The notes under the pieces were generated by a model, which had not been told where the DNA came from, ran no database searches, and saw nothing but the letters and a program-made list of their open reading frames with translations. Of a DNA stretch of 9,311 bases, positions 1 to 7,637 are shown one piece after another. The number at the start of each line of letters is the position of its first letter. The first letter of the stretch is position 1. A program made the translations under genes and the position numbers. This DNA is from an uncultured Verrucomicrobiae bacterium (GTDB taxonomy: Bacteria; Verrucomicrobiota; Verrucomicrobiia; Verrucomicrobiales; DEV007), in the NCBI GenBank assembly GCA_937898895.1, contig CALDKL010000561.1, positions 1-9,311 on the forward strand. Direction: 5' to 3'.

Positions 1-85
1 ATCCTTCCATCACCATTCGCGCCCGCAGCTCGAGCGACTTGACGCGCATGAGGGCGGCGGGATCGAGAAACTTCGTCGCTGCCAT
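1..85 (-). CDS. DUF58 domain protein, N-terminal fragment (runs off left edge)
   Basis: Only the first 28 codons are visible, starting at the ATG complementary to 83-85. The peptide begins MAATKFLDPAALMRVKSLEL and continues RARMVMEG. The pattern 'LDP..L.R...LELRAR.V.EG' is the characteristic beginning of bacterial DUF58 proteins, which usually continue into a conserved segment and a von Willebrand factor A-like fold. DUF58 genes typically lie directly downstream of a MoxR ATPase gene, exactly as here (MoxR stop 114 bases upstream), and that context strengthens the call. The pair is thought to act in protein assembly or metal insertion, but the function of most members is unknown. There is no Shine-Dalgarno sequence before the ATG. 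The call rests on a short peptide plus context, so the domain is likely but not proven. Confidence 0.72.
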   Translation of the reverse strand, partial: MAATKFLDPAALMRVKSLELRARMVMEG

Positions 86-199
86 GTGTCGATGGGATGG
101 TTGGGTGGGGTTCGGTTTCGGGGTTTGTCAGGGTGCTGATTCGTCTTCCGCAGACTCCGGAACGAACTCGCGGATCAGCGGGCTGCCCGGCTCCCTCCC

Positions 200-1252
200 T
201 TACCGCTCGGATGTGATTTCCACGATCTTCCGGATGACGTCTTCGACACAGATGCCTTCGGCTTCGGCGCGGTAGTTGATGAGAATCCGGTGTCTCAGGA
301 CGGGAGCGGCGAGGGCGCGAATGTCGTCATAGGTGACATGGGAACGTCCGTCGAGGAGGGCGCGGGTCTTTGCCCCGAGCACGAGACTTTGTCCGGCGCG
401 GGTTCCAGCACCCCAGTTGACCCACTCGCTGACATAGGCGGGGGTGTGTTTCTGGCCGGGGCGGGAATTGGCGGCGAGGCGAACGGCGTAGCGCACGACC
501 TCCTCGGCGATGGGCACGCGGCGGACGACGTGATGACATTGGAGAAGGTCGGCTCCGGTGAAGACGGCTTTCACTTCCGCAGCCTCGGCACCGGTGGTCC
601 GGGAGACGACGGCGACCTCCTCGTCCTCGCTGAGGTAGTCGATGACGATGTTGAACATGAAGCGGTCGAGCTGGGCCTCGGGCAGGGGATAGGTACCCTC
701 CATCTCGATGGGGTTTTGGGTGGCGAGGACAAAAAACGGTTTGTCGAGCGACAGGCTGTGACCGGCGACAGTGACCTGCTTCTCCTGCATGGCCTCGAGC
801 AGGGCGGCCTGGGTTTTCGGAGGGGTGCGATTGATCTCGTCGGCGAGAATGAGGTTGGCGAAGATCGGGCCCGGATTGAAGACGAGTTCGCGTTTGCCAT
901 CGGCAGTGTCCTCGAGAATCTCGGTACCGGTAATGTCGGAAGGCATCAGATCGGGGGTGAACTGGATGCGGTGGAAGGTGAGGTCGAAGACCTTGGCGAG
1001 GGTGCTGACGAGGAGGGTTTTGGCGAGGCCGGGGGCACCGGTGACGAGACAGTGGCCTCCCGACAGGAGGGCGATGAGCATTTGTTCGACGACATCGTCC
1101 TGCCCGATGATGACTTTGCGGAGTTCTTTGCCGATGGTCTCACGAGCGGCCGCGAGCTTGCCTGCCATTTCCTCCTCGAGGTCAGGTGCCGACTCCGCCG
1201 CAGAGGGGAGGAGATCATCTTCGGTTACGGGAGTCGGGGCATCGTCGCTCAT
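200..1252 (-). CDS. MoxR-family AAA+ ATPase
   Basis: A 350-residue MoxR-type AAA+ ATPase, a chaperone-like family proposed to help activate or assemble partner proteins, often vWA-domain proteins encoded next door. Visible motifs: Walker A GAPGLAKT (72-79), Walker B LILADE (134-139), sensor-1 asparagine in ATQNP (N180), arginine finger in LDRF (R197), and the sensor-2 arginine in GAGTRAGQ (R285) within the C-terminal lid domain. Length is normal for the family. An acidic, low-complexity stretch of about 30 residues precedes the conserved core. I chose the ATG complementary to 1250-1252; an in-frame upstream ATG (1285) would add 11 residues (MVWAVLIPSPT) that do not look like part of the family. 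Neither start has a Shine-Dalgarno sequence. It is cytoplasmic and reads toward the DUF58 gene, its expected functional partner. The reading frame stays open for 23 codons beyond the TAA (see findings). Confidence 0.95.
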   Translation of the reverse strand: MSDDAPTPVTEDDLLPSAAESAPDLEEEMAGKLAAARETIGKELRKVIIGQDDVVEQMLIALLSGGHCLVTGAPGLAKTLLVSTLAKVFDLTFHRIQFTPDLMPSDITGTEILEDTADGKRELVFNPGPIFANLILADEINRTPPKTQAALLEAMQEKQVTVAGHSLSLDKPFFVLATQNPIEMEGTYPLPEAQLDRFMFNIVIDYLSEDEEVAVVSRTTGAEAAEVKAVFTGADLLQCHHVVRRVPIAEEVVRYAVRLAANSRPGQKHTPAYVSEWVNWGAGTRAGQSLVLGAKTRALLDGRSHVTYDDIRALAAPVLRHRILINYRAEAEGICVEDVIRKIVEITSER

Positions 1253-1312
1253 AGTGGGGGAGGGAATCAGAACTGCCCAGACCATAGCGGGAAGCGCGCT
1301 CCGGGGGAAAGG

Positions 1313-1328
1313 AAAAATCCGGCCGGAT
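1313..1328 (-). terminator. Weak candidate terminator after the HAD gene
   Basis: On the minus strand, about 28 bases past the HAD stop codon, the perfect palindrome ATCCGGCCGGAT (1317-1328) is followed by five T residues. A hairpin needs a loop, so the real stem would be only about four base pairs around a GGCC loop. This is short for an intrinsic terminator. It may also be a chance palindrome or a protein-binding site. Confidence 0.22.
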
Positions 1329-1355
1329 GGCGCGGGGCGGAAGTGCGAATTTGCG

Positions 1356-2018
1356 CTATCGCGGTGCCCCGAGTGCGGAAAGGTCGATCGATTCGAGGCT
1401 CTTCACGACGGCCAATGCGCCTGAAAAGTCCAGATGTGCGGTGACGCGATTCGGCACGACGATGCAGGGGCATCCGGCGGCCAGCGACGCGAGCAATCCG
1501 TTGCGAGAGTCCTCGAAGACCACCGCCTCGATGGGATCGACCCCGAGCGCTGCGGACGCTGCGAGGAACAGATCCGGGGCCGGCTTTGGTGCGGCGACAT
1601 CATCGACACATCGCGTGAGGGCGAAACGGCTCAGCAGTCCGAGTCGCGACAGGTGTCCTTCGACCCAGCTTCGCGGCGAGCTGGAAGCGACTGCGCACGG
1701 CAATCCCGCCTCATTCGCCGCTTCGAGCAGGGCAGTGACACCGGGGAGCGGCGCGAGTCGGCTCACTCGCTCCAGAGCATTCCGTTCCCGCCAGAGATCG
1801 CGTTCGTCCCAGTCGATCTCCCGACCCACGAGAGATTCGAGGTGCGATTTCGGATCAAAGCGATTGAAATCACTCCCGACGCAGGCAGCATAGAGTTCCA
1901 GCGGCAAATCGCAGCCGTGGGCAAGGTAGTCGTCGCGCCACGCCTCGTAGACGGGGCTCTCCGTGTCGAGGATGAGTCCGTCGAAGTCGAAAATCAGAGC
2001 GCGGAGGGAAGAGAGCAT
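1356..2018 (-). CDS. HAD-superfamily hydrolase, subfamily IA (beta-phosphoglucomutase/phosphatase-like)
   Basis: A 220-residue cytoplasmic haloacid dehalogenase-type hydrolase, most likely a phosphatase or phosphomutase for a small sugar phosphate or similar metabolite. All four HAD motifs are present: motif I DFDGLILDTE with nucleophile D11 and acid/base D13; motif II serine in ASSSP (112-114); motif III lysine K145 in PKPAPD; motif IV FEDSRNG with E169 and D170 for Mg2+ binding. Residues 20-95 between motifs I and II form the helical cap expected of subfamily IA. The DFDGLILDTE and KPAPDLF signatures resemble the beta-phosphoglucomutase/GPH-like branch, but the substrate cannot be read from sequence. 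I chose the ATG at 2018; a GTG at 2027 would add three residues. The gene reads toward moxR with a 103-base gap and is probably not functionally linked to it. Confidence 0.9.
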   Translation of the reverse strand: MLSSLRALIFDFDGLILDTESPVYEAWRDDYLAHGCDLPLELYAACVGSDFNRFDPKSHLESLVGREIDWDERDLWRERNALERVSRLAPLPGVTALLEAANEAGLPCAVASSSPRSWVEGHLSRLGLLSRFALTRCVDDVAAPKPAPDLFLAASAALGVDPIEAVVFEDSRNGLLASLAAGCPCIVVPNRVTAHLDFSGALAVVKSLESIDLSALGAPR

Positions 2019-2144
2019 GGGAGTCACCCGGTTTCTTCGTCGTTTTGGGAGCGCTCCGCAACTGGCGTCTCCGTCATTGCGTGCCCGGAGAAGGCTCGCG
2101 TTTTGCGGATCGCTTCGCTTTCATCAGATTCCCTGAGTCCCGCG
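2019..2144. promoter_or_regulatory. Divergent intergenic region
   Basis: These 126 bases separate the divergently transcribed HAD gene (minus) and cytochrome/dehydrogenase-like gene (plus), so promoters for both must lie here or inside the flanking genes. I looked for sigma-70-type -35/-10 pairs on both strands and found none convincing, and no clear operator-like inverted repeat. The assignment rests on gene orientation only. Confidence 0.3.
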
Positions 2145-5015
2145 ATGAAGGTTGTCCCCATTCTCGTTCTCCTCGCTTCCACTTCGTCCGTCTGTGGGGG
2201 AGGACTCGAGTCTCCCGATTGGGTTTGGAAAAAAGGGGGGAATCGGACGGCGGGGGAATCGCTTTCCTCCACGCGGATCGTTTCTGTCGGTGGCGAGGTG
2301 AAGCGTGCCGTGCTCCGAGCGACCTCCGATTTTGCGGGAATGCGCGTCGCGCTCAACGATGTCGAAGTTCTCGTCCTCGATCCCTACGATCCGCCCGCCG
2401 AGATCGAAGTCACGAATCGAATCCGAATCGGAGAGAATCGCCTCTCGCTCTTTGCCGAGGGCGTCGCGGGACCGTCTGCCGTCGGGATCGCGCTGGTCAT
2501 CCAACCCTCTTCCGGCAAGGAGCAAAGACTCTCCAGTGACGGGGCCTGGCCGGGGCTCGAATCCAGGGGCCGCATCGAAGCGACGCGATGGGAACTGAAT
2601 TGCCTGCCCGAGATCAGCCCTTTCGCCGAATACAATCAGTGGAAGGAGGCCCTCGAAAATCCCGGCGCGGTTTCGCTTTCACCCCTGCCGCCCGGCTTTC
2701 AACTGGATACCATCCGCAACGCCGGGAAAGGAGACGATTCGTGGGTCAGCCTCACCTTTGATGCGAGAGGGAGGATTTTCATCGGAAAGGAACAGAAGGG
2801 AATCCTGCGACTCACCCTATCCGAGTCGGGGAGCGAAGTGGTCGCGGCAGAGACAATCGAGGAGACTCTCCGGGAATGCCGGGGTCTCGCCTGGAGCGGC
2901 GACACTCTCTACGCCCACGCGAACAACGACAAGGCGCTCTACGCCCTGCGCGACCGGAACGGCGATGATCGGTTCGGAGCAGATGAAATCGTGTTGATCC
3001 AGGCCACCGAGGGAGGGACGGGACACGGACGGAATGCACTCGCCCTGGGGCCTGACAAACACCTCCATGCCATCGTCGGGGACGACATCGCGATGCCTCC
3101 GGGTGCGATGAGAAAGGCGCGACCCGAGACAGGGGCGCCCAGAGAACTCGGCCACTGGATCCGGGCGAGCTTCCGGGAGGACGGCACCGTCTCGTGGGAG
3201 ACCATGAACCGGGGACTGCGCAATCCCTATGGCATCGCCTTCAACCGCGACGGCGAGCCGTTCACCTACGATGCCGACAACGAGGGCGATGTCGGACTGC
3301 CCTTCTACCGCCCCACGCGGATCAATCATCTCGTTTCCGGGGCCAATTACGGCTGGCACCAGGAGCGGGGCAACACGCGCAGCTTCCCCGTCTACGCACC
3401 CGACAGCGTGCCCGGCACTTACGATGTGGGGCGCGGCTCTCCCACGGGAGTGGAGTTCGGGACGCGGAGTCACTTCCCGCAACCCTGGCGCGACGCTCTT
3501 TTTTCCCTCGATTGGGCCTATGGACGCATCCTTGCCATACACCTCACTCCGCATGGGGCGGGGTACCAGGCGAGAGGCGAGGTCTTTCTCGAGGGGCGAC
3601 CGCTCAACGTGACCGATCTCGAATTCGATGGGGACGGGGCCATGTGGTTTGTCACGGGAGGGCGCAAGACCCGATCGACCCTCTATCGGGTGCGCTATAC
3701 GGGCGATCAAAAGACCGAGCCTCCCGGACCGGGCGTGCAGGAACTCGAGCGCGGCCTGTATTCAAAATCGGCACGGGAGCTGCGGCACAGGCTCGAGCGA
3801 TTCCACGGTGTCAGCGACCCTGCCGCTGTGGACGAGGCCTGGCCTCACCTCGAGAGTCCCGATCCCTGGATCCGCAACGCGGCCCGCGTTGCCCTGGAAT
3901 GGCAGCCGGTGGAAACCTGGCGGGACAACGCGCTCGATCCGAAGCAGGGCGGCCCAACCGCCCTGCTCGCCCTCGTCCGGGCGGGCGGAGCGACGGATCG
4001 GGCCGATGCCTCCCGCGCCGCCGCCGCCATTTCCCTGACAAACACCTCAACGCGCCTGAAGAAACTCACGATCCTGCGCATTCACGAACTCGCCGGTCCC
4101 GCTGTCGCGCCTTCCGATCCGTCCGCCGTGGCGGCACAGATCGCGGGACTCCGGTCCGACCCGACCCCTGCCGTGCAGCGCGAGCTGGCGAAAGCGCTCA
4201 TTCGTCTCGCGGCTCCGGGGGCGGTGTCGTACGCGATGGATCGTTTGGCTTCCTCCACCGATCAGATGGATCGGCTCCATTCTCTCGAGACTCTCGCGGA
4301 GGCCACCTCGGGATGGGAGACCGGACAACGCGAGGTGTTTTTCTCCGCTCTGTTCCATGCCCGGCACTCCTCGTATGGAGATCGCTTTCTGCAGCCCTTC
4401 TTCCAGACCCTGGAGGAGGGAGCCCTCTCCCGAGTCCTCGATGAGACGGAGCGTGCCCGGCTCGCGGAGATCGGAAAGGCCGGGCCCGCATCCGAGGAGC
4501 CCCCTCCCTCAGCCAGATCGGTGGTGAAACACTGGAAACTCGCCGATCTCGCCGCTCCGCCCGAGCCCCGTCGCGCCGCCGACCTCGCCCGCGGTCTCGC
4601 GCTCTACTCCGCCGTCCTGTGCGCGAAATGCCACGTCTGTGGAGTCGTTGGGCGTCCGGTTGGACCCGATCTCACGACCGTGGCGAGTCGTTTCTCCCGA
4701 ATCGATCTGCTCGAGTCCATCCTCAATCCCTCCTCCGTCGTCGCCGAGATCCATCGAACCTTCGTCGTCACGAGGAACGATGGCTCTGCGGTGATGGGGC
4801 GCATTGTCCACAATGATTTTCGGGAATCGAAGATTACCCTTGCGACCAATCCCTTTGCGCCAGCCGAACTCACCACGATCCCAAAGGCAGAGATCCGCTC
4901 CTGGGAGGAGTCACCCGTTTCCCCGATGCCACCCTCCCTGCTCGACACGCTCTCGGCGGAGGAGGTGGAGGATTTGTTAGGATTCCTCATCTCCGGCGGA
5001 AAAAAAGGCGGGTGA
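2145..5015 (+). CDS. PVC-type exported dehydrogenase-like beta-propeller protein with HEAT-like region and C-terminal CxxCH cytochrome domain
   Basis: A 956-residue predicted envelope protein. Residues 1-20 resemble a signal peptide (hydrophobic VVPILVLLAS); C17 is not in a canonical lipobox. Residues about 40-155 look like a beta-sandwich module. About 180-520 match the PVC 'membrane-bound dehydrogenase'/PQQ-sugar-dehydrogenase-like propeller, with RGLAW, GRNALALGPD, RNPYGIAFNRDGE, a DADNEGDVGLPFYRPTR segment (376-392) and SGANYGW. About 540-780 is alpha-helical and HEAT-like. The C-terminus is a PVC-type cytochrome: CAKCH (826-830) for covalent haem, then GPDLT, an inserted beta segment (VVTRNDGSAVMGRI), and a candidate axial methionine M928 in SPMPPSLLDTLS before the final helix. 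It probably oxidises a sugar or alcohol, or passes electrons in the periplasm; substrate unknown. The frame is open back to 1434, but that part is antisense to the HAD gene, so I chose the ATG followed by the signal peptide. The Gfo/Idh gene follows 129 bases downstream. Confidence 0.9.
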   Translation: MKVVPILVLLASTSSVCGGGLESPDWVWKKGGNRTAGESLSSTRIVSVGGEVKRAVLRATSDFAGMRVALNDVEVLVLDPYDPPAEIEVTNRIRIGENRLSLFAEGVAGPSAVGIALVIQPSSGKEQRLSSDGAWPGLESRGRIEATRWELNCLPEISPFAEYNQWKEALENPGAVSLSPLPPGFQLDTIRNAGKGDDSWVSLTFDARGRIFIGKEQKGILRLTLSESGSEVVAAETIEETLRECRGLAWSGDTLYAHANNDKALYALRDRNGDDRFGADEIVLIQATEGGTGHGRNALALGPDKHLHAIVGDDIAMPPGAMRKARPETGAPRELGHWIRASFREDGTVSWETMNRGLRNPYGIAFNRDGEPFTYDADNEGDVGLPFYRPTRINHLVSGANYGWHQERGNTRSFPVYAPDSVPGTYDVGRGSPTGVEFGTRSHFPQPWRDALFSLDWAYGRILAIHLTPHGAGYQARGEVFLEGRPLNVTDLEFDGDGAMWFVTGGRKTRSTLYRVRYTGDQKTEPPGPGVQELERGLYSKSARELRHRLERFHGVSDPAAVDEAWPHLESPDPWIRNAARVALEWQPVETWRDNALDPKQGGPTALLALVRAGGATDRADASRAAAAISLTNTSTRLKKLTILRIHELAGPAVAPSDPSAVAAQIAGLRSDPTPAVQRELAKALIRLAAPGAVSYAMDRLASSTDQMDRLHSLETLAEATSGWETGQREVFFSALFHARHSSYGDRFLQPFFQTLEEGALSRVLDETERARLAEIGKAGPASEEPPPSARSVVKHWKLADLAAPPEPRRAADLARGLALYSAVLCAKCHVCGVVGRPVGPDLTTVASRFSRIDLLESILNPSSVVAEIHRTFVVTRNDGSAVMGRIVHNDFRESKITLATNPFAPAELTTIPKAEIRSWEESPVSPMPPSLLDTLSAEEVEDLLGFLISGGKKGG

Positions 5016-5144
5016 AGTCCGACTCCCGCCATTCGATCCGGGTCGAGGGGGGAGAGCGCTTCCCTTGCAGGGGCACGTAACTACGGCGGCTCTCGCCGCG
5101 ATAATGTACTTGGCGCTGTTTCGATCCCTTGCAACCTTCGAAGC

Positions 5145-6533
5145 ATGAACGAACTCCAGCCGCCCTGCCCTTCCGGAAGTCCTGAACAATCACCGATCAG
5201 TCCCAGTCGACGCGATTTCCTCGCCACCTCGGGCAAAACCGCTGCGGCTTCGGTTCTGGCCGGTTTCGCCATTCCCGCAGTCCATGCCGCCGGCAGCGAT
5301 CAGATCCGACTCGCCCTCATCGGTTGCGGTGGGCGCGGGAGCGGAGCGGTGGTCAACGCGATGGACGCTGACGACGGCGTGGCGCTTACCGTCATGGCCG
5401 ATCTCTACGAAGACCGGCTTGAGCGTTCGCGAGCCGCGATCGAGGGCAAATACAAGGATCGCGCCGTGGTCGCGCCCGAGAATCGTTTCATCGGATTCGA
5501 CGCTTTCAAACATGCCATCGACGCCCTGCGCCCCGGATCCGGCGACGTCGCCATGCTCACCGGATACGCCGGTTTCCGGCCCCAGCAGCTTGAGTATGCC
5601 GTTTCGAAGGGCGTGAATGTGTTCATGGAGAAATCCTTCGCCGCCGATCCTCCGGGCGTGCGGCGTGTCCTCAAGGCGGCCGAGGAGGCCGATGCGCGGG
5701 GAGTGAAAGTGGCCGCCGGAGTCATGTGCCGCCATTCGGTGAACCGCGCCGAACTCCTCCGTCGCATCGCCGCAGGCGAGATCGGATCGGTCGAGAGCAT
5801 CAGTGCCTATCGTATGGGACCGGTCGGACCTCTCGGCCCGAAGCCCGCCGACAAGAGCGATCTCGAGTGGCAGCTCCGCAATTTCACCAAGTTCTTCTGG
5901 GTCTCGGGCGGTCTCTGGTCCGAGATGGACATCCACCAGATCGATGAACTTTGCTGGATCAAAGGCGATTACCCCGTCTCGGCGCACGGCATCGGCGGAC
6001 GAGCCTTCAACAACACCGACAAGGGACAGAACCTCGACTCCTATTCCGTCGAGTGGACCTTCAAAGACGGCACGAAAGCATACGACTACGTTCGCTACAT
6101 CCCGAAATGTCAGAACGATTTCGCCACCTACATCCATGGCTCGGAAAAGGCGGCGCAGTTCTCCGGCAACACCCACGCGGGTACCGTGAAGATCTTCAAG
6201 GACAAGCGCATCGCCGACGACAATGTGCTGTGGGAAGCACCGAAGGAGGCCCTCACGCCGTGGCAGGCGCAGTGGAACAACTTCACCAAGGCCATCCGCG
6301 AGAACAAGCCCTTCAACGAGGCAAAACGCGCCGGGCTTTCGAATCTGGCCGCGATCATGGGCCGGGCTGCGACTCACATGGGCCGCGTCATCACCTGGGA
6401 CGAAGCGATGGCTTCGGAGTTTCGCTGGTTCCCGGGGATCGACACCCTCGACTACGATAGCGAGCCTCCCTTTGTCGCTGACGAGAACGGTCAATATCCC
6501 GTTCCGGTTCCGGGAAGCTGGGTGGAAATCTGA
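5145..6533 (+). CDS. Gfo/Idh/MocA-family oxidoreductase with Tat signal peptide
   Basis: A 462-residue NAD(P)-dependent sugar oxidoreductase-type protein. The N-terminus has a twin-arginine motif SRRDFL (21-26), a hydrophobic stretch and a likely cleavage site after AVHA (residue 48), predicting folded export with bound cofactor, as in periplasmic glucose-fructose oxidoreductase. The Rossmann domain begins IRLALIGCGGRG (54-65). The family lysine is in VFMEKSF (K163; more usually EKP). The second domain carries GGLWSEMDIHQID (255-267), in which H264 aligns with the family's catalytic histidine and E260 replaces the usual aspartate. This variant is common among exported PVC paralogues. Length fits the exported subgroup. 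It lies 129 bases after the cytochrome-type gene on the same strand, so co-transcription is plausible; both products would share a compartment. The substrate is probably a sugar, glycoside or inositol but cannot be named. No Shine-Dalgarno sequence precedes the start. Confidence 0.93.
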   Translation: MNELQPPCPSGSPEQSPISPSRRDFLATSGKTAAASVLAGFAIPAVHAAGSDQIRLALIGCGGRGSGAVVNAMDADDGVALTVMADLYEDRLERSRAAIEGKYKDRAVVAPENRFIGFDAFKHAIDALRPGSGDVAMLTGYAGFRPQQLEYAVSKGVNVFMEKSFAADPPGVRRVLKAAEEADARGVKVAAGVMCRHSVNRAELLRRIAAGEIGSVESISAYRMGPVGPLGPKPADKSDLEWQLRNFTKFFWVSGGLWSEMDIHQIDELCWIKGDYPVSAHGIGGRAFNNTDKGQNLDSYSVEWTFKDGTKAYDYVRYIPKCQNDFATYIHGSEKAAQFSGNTHAGTVKIFKDKRIADDNVLWEAPKEALTPWQAQWNNFTKAIRENKPFNEAKRAGLSNLAAIMGRAATHMGRVITWDEAMASEFRWFPGIDTLDYDSEPPFVADENGQYPVPVPGSWVEI

Positions 6534-6542
6534 GCGCGATGT

Positions 6543-6578
6543 TCCGGCGGGAGGGCTGGTCCTTCCGCCGGACCGTTT
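6543..6578 (+). terminator. Hairpin between convergent genes, probable terminator
   Basis: Ten bases after the oxidoreductase stop codon, 6543-6554 (TCCGGCGGGAGG) pairs with 6561-6572 (CCTTCCGCCGGA). This gives a 12-bp stem with a single G-U pair and a six-base loop. The T run that follows is short (GTTT, 6575-6578), so it is not a textbook intrinsic terminator. A second, weaker hairpin (TCCGG 6578-6582 with CCGGA 6592-6596) lies nearer the nucleoside hydrolase stop and may help on the other strand. Position between two convergent stop codons supports a terminator role. Confidence 0.55.
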
Positions 6579-6614
6579 CCGGAGACATGGGCCGGAGAGG
6601 CCGGAATCGTCCCC

Positions 6615-7637
6615 TTATCTCACCGGTGGTTCGGCACAGAGCTGGACGAAGGCCTCGCGCACCTTCTCCGTCTGCGCTGCGTTCATGAGCAGATACCGAT
6701 CATTGCCGTCTCCCTTCTCGGTGAAATCGGTGCGTCCCTCGTCGTCGACGCTGACCAGGCCTTTGGGCGAGAGGTCAAAGTAACCTCGGTCGGGATAGAT
6801 TGCGTAGAGCGCGGCAGTGAGATCCCAGGTCGGGCGATCATGCGGCTGGCGGGGCACATAAGCGAGATAGCTGTCCTTGATCAGATGGTGCTCGGTGTAG
6901 TTGAAATCCTCGAGGATGCTCTGCCAGGGATAGGCTGCGGCAATGCCGATCTCGTATCCGCTCCATACCACCGGCGAAGGCCAGTCGGCGGCGATGCGCT
7001 TGGCCGAAGGGATGTCGAGCTTCACATTGTATTCGATGTGTTTTGTGTTGTGCCGGATCGTCTGGAAGGCTCCCGCCATCAGGACAAGCTCCTTTACCTT
7101 CGCCTGGATCAGGGCAGGGCCGTCGAGCGGGGAATGTTCGTCACCTTTCGAATCGAGGAGTCGGGCTAAATTCGTGAAGAACCCCACCTGTACGAGCATG
7201 ACCGAGCCATCGGGCTGGGCCGCGAGAGTCTTGCGGAGCAGGGAGACGGCCTCGGCAGCTCCGGTGCCGTCGAGGTCATGGGGAAAGAGCGCCTTTCCGT
7301 CCGGCCCTTTGCGGTCCACCTGAGCGATGTACTTTCCCTCCTCCTTCGCGGCTCCGTCGCGCACCGCACCGAGAGGGATGTCGGGAAAACCATACCAGGT
7401 GTTGAGGGCGTCGATATAGGCGACCGACCTGGGGTGGTCTTTTGTCGAAGTCACCGCGAGGAGTTCCACCGCCCCACGTCGCGCGAGTTGGTGGATCATG
7501 GCGAGTGCCATGGCGTCGTCGATGTCGTTGCCCATGTCGGTGTCGAAGATCATCTTCACGGGTGGTTTCGCCTCGGCGCGAGCAGGGAGCAGAGTCAAAA
7601 GGGCGAGAGGAATGAGGACGGACAGAGTTCGGTGCAT
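6615..7637 (-). CDS. Secreted nucleoside hydrolase (IUNH-like)
   Basis: A 340-residue inosine/uridine-type nucleoside hydrolase, a family that hydrolyses the N-glycosidic bond of ribonucleosides to give ribose and free base. Residues 1-23 form a clear signal peptide (MHRTLSVLIPLALLTLLP, cleavage near AEA), predicting a periplasmic or outer location. The Ca2+-binding motif is DTDMGNDIDDAMAL (32-45), the form with two extra residues relative to DTDPGxDDA. Later motifs: VQVGFFTNLARLL (149-161), LVLMAGAF (185-191), and EYNVKLDIPSA (202-212), equivalent to the canonical EFN...DPEAA. The usual catalytic HD near the C-terminus reads W271-D272 (PTWDLTAALYAIYP). I chose the ATG at 7637 for the signal peptide; the frame is open back to a TTG at 7814, which would add 59 unlikely residues. 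It lies 179 bases downstream of the ribose-type permease on the same strand, suggesting that ribose released outside is then imported. No clear promoter was seen in that gap. Confidence 0.92.
   Translation of the reverse strand: MHRTLSVLIPLALLTLLPARAEAKPPVKMIFDTDMGNDIDDAMALAMIHQLARRGAVELLAVTSTKDHPRSVAYIDALNTWYGFPDIPLGAVRDGAAKEEGKYIAQVDRKGPDGKALFPHDLDGTGAAEAVSLLRKTLAAQPDGSVMLVQVGFFTNLARLLDSKGDEHSPLDGPALIQAKVKELVLMAGAFQTIRHNTKHIEYNVKLDIPSAKRIAADWPSPVVWSGYEIGIAAAYPWQSILEDFNYTEHHLIKDSYLAYVPRQPHDRPTWDLTAALYAIYPDRGYFDLSPKGLVSVDDEGRTDFTEKGDGNDRYLLMNAAQTEKVREAFVQLCAEPPVR

Noticed and set aside
290..1444. Long plus-strand ORF (384 codons) opposite moxR
   Set aside because: It is antisense to a well-supported MoxR gene; the translation is low-complexity and rich in Gly, Asp and Glu with no domain. 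It is the usual long antisense frame of GC-rich genes.
1434..2144. Upstream extension of the cytochrome/dehydrogenase gene (237 extra codons)
   Set aside because: It lies mostly antisense to the HAD gene, resembles no protein family, and would place the obvious signal peptide inside the protein.
2817..3710. Minus-strand ORF of 297 codons
   Set aside because: It is antisense to the propeller region of the cytochrome protein, with no recognisable motif.
3194..4444. Plus-strand ORF of 416 codons overlapping the cytochrome gene in another frame
   Set aside because: Its translation is Arg/Pro/Gly-rich frame-shadow sequence, while the overlapping frame has clear family motifs throughout.
5086..5099. 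GCGGC-TCTC-GCCGC hairpin in the gap between the cytochrome and Gfo/Idh genes
   Set aside because: Only five base pairs with no T run; not convincing as a terminator and easily expected by chance in GC-rich DNA.
5065..5105. Possible sigma-70-like promoter (TTGCAG and GATAAT) before the Gfo/Idh gene
   Set aside because: The two boxes are 29 bases apart, far from the usual 16-18, and the match is otherwise ordinary.
5190..6494. Minus-strand ORF of 434 codons opposite the Gfo/Idh gene
   Set aside because: It is fully antisense to a gene with intact Tat, Rossmann and active-site motifs; no family resemblance.
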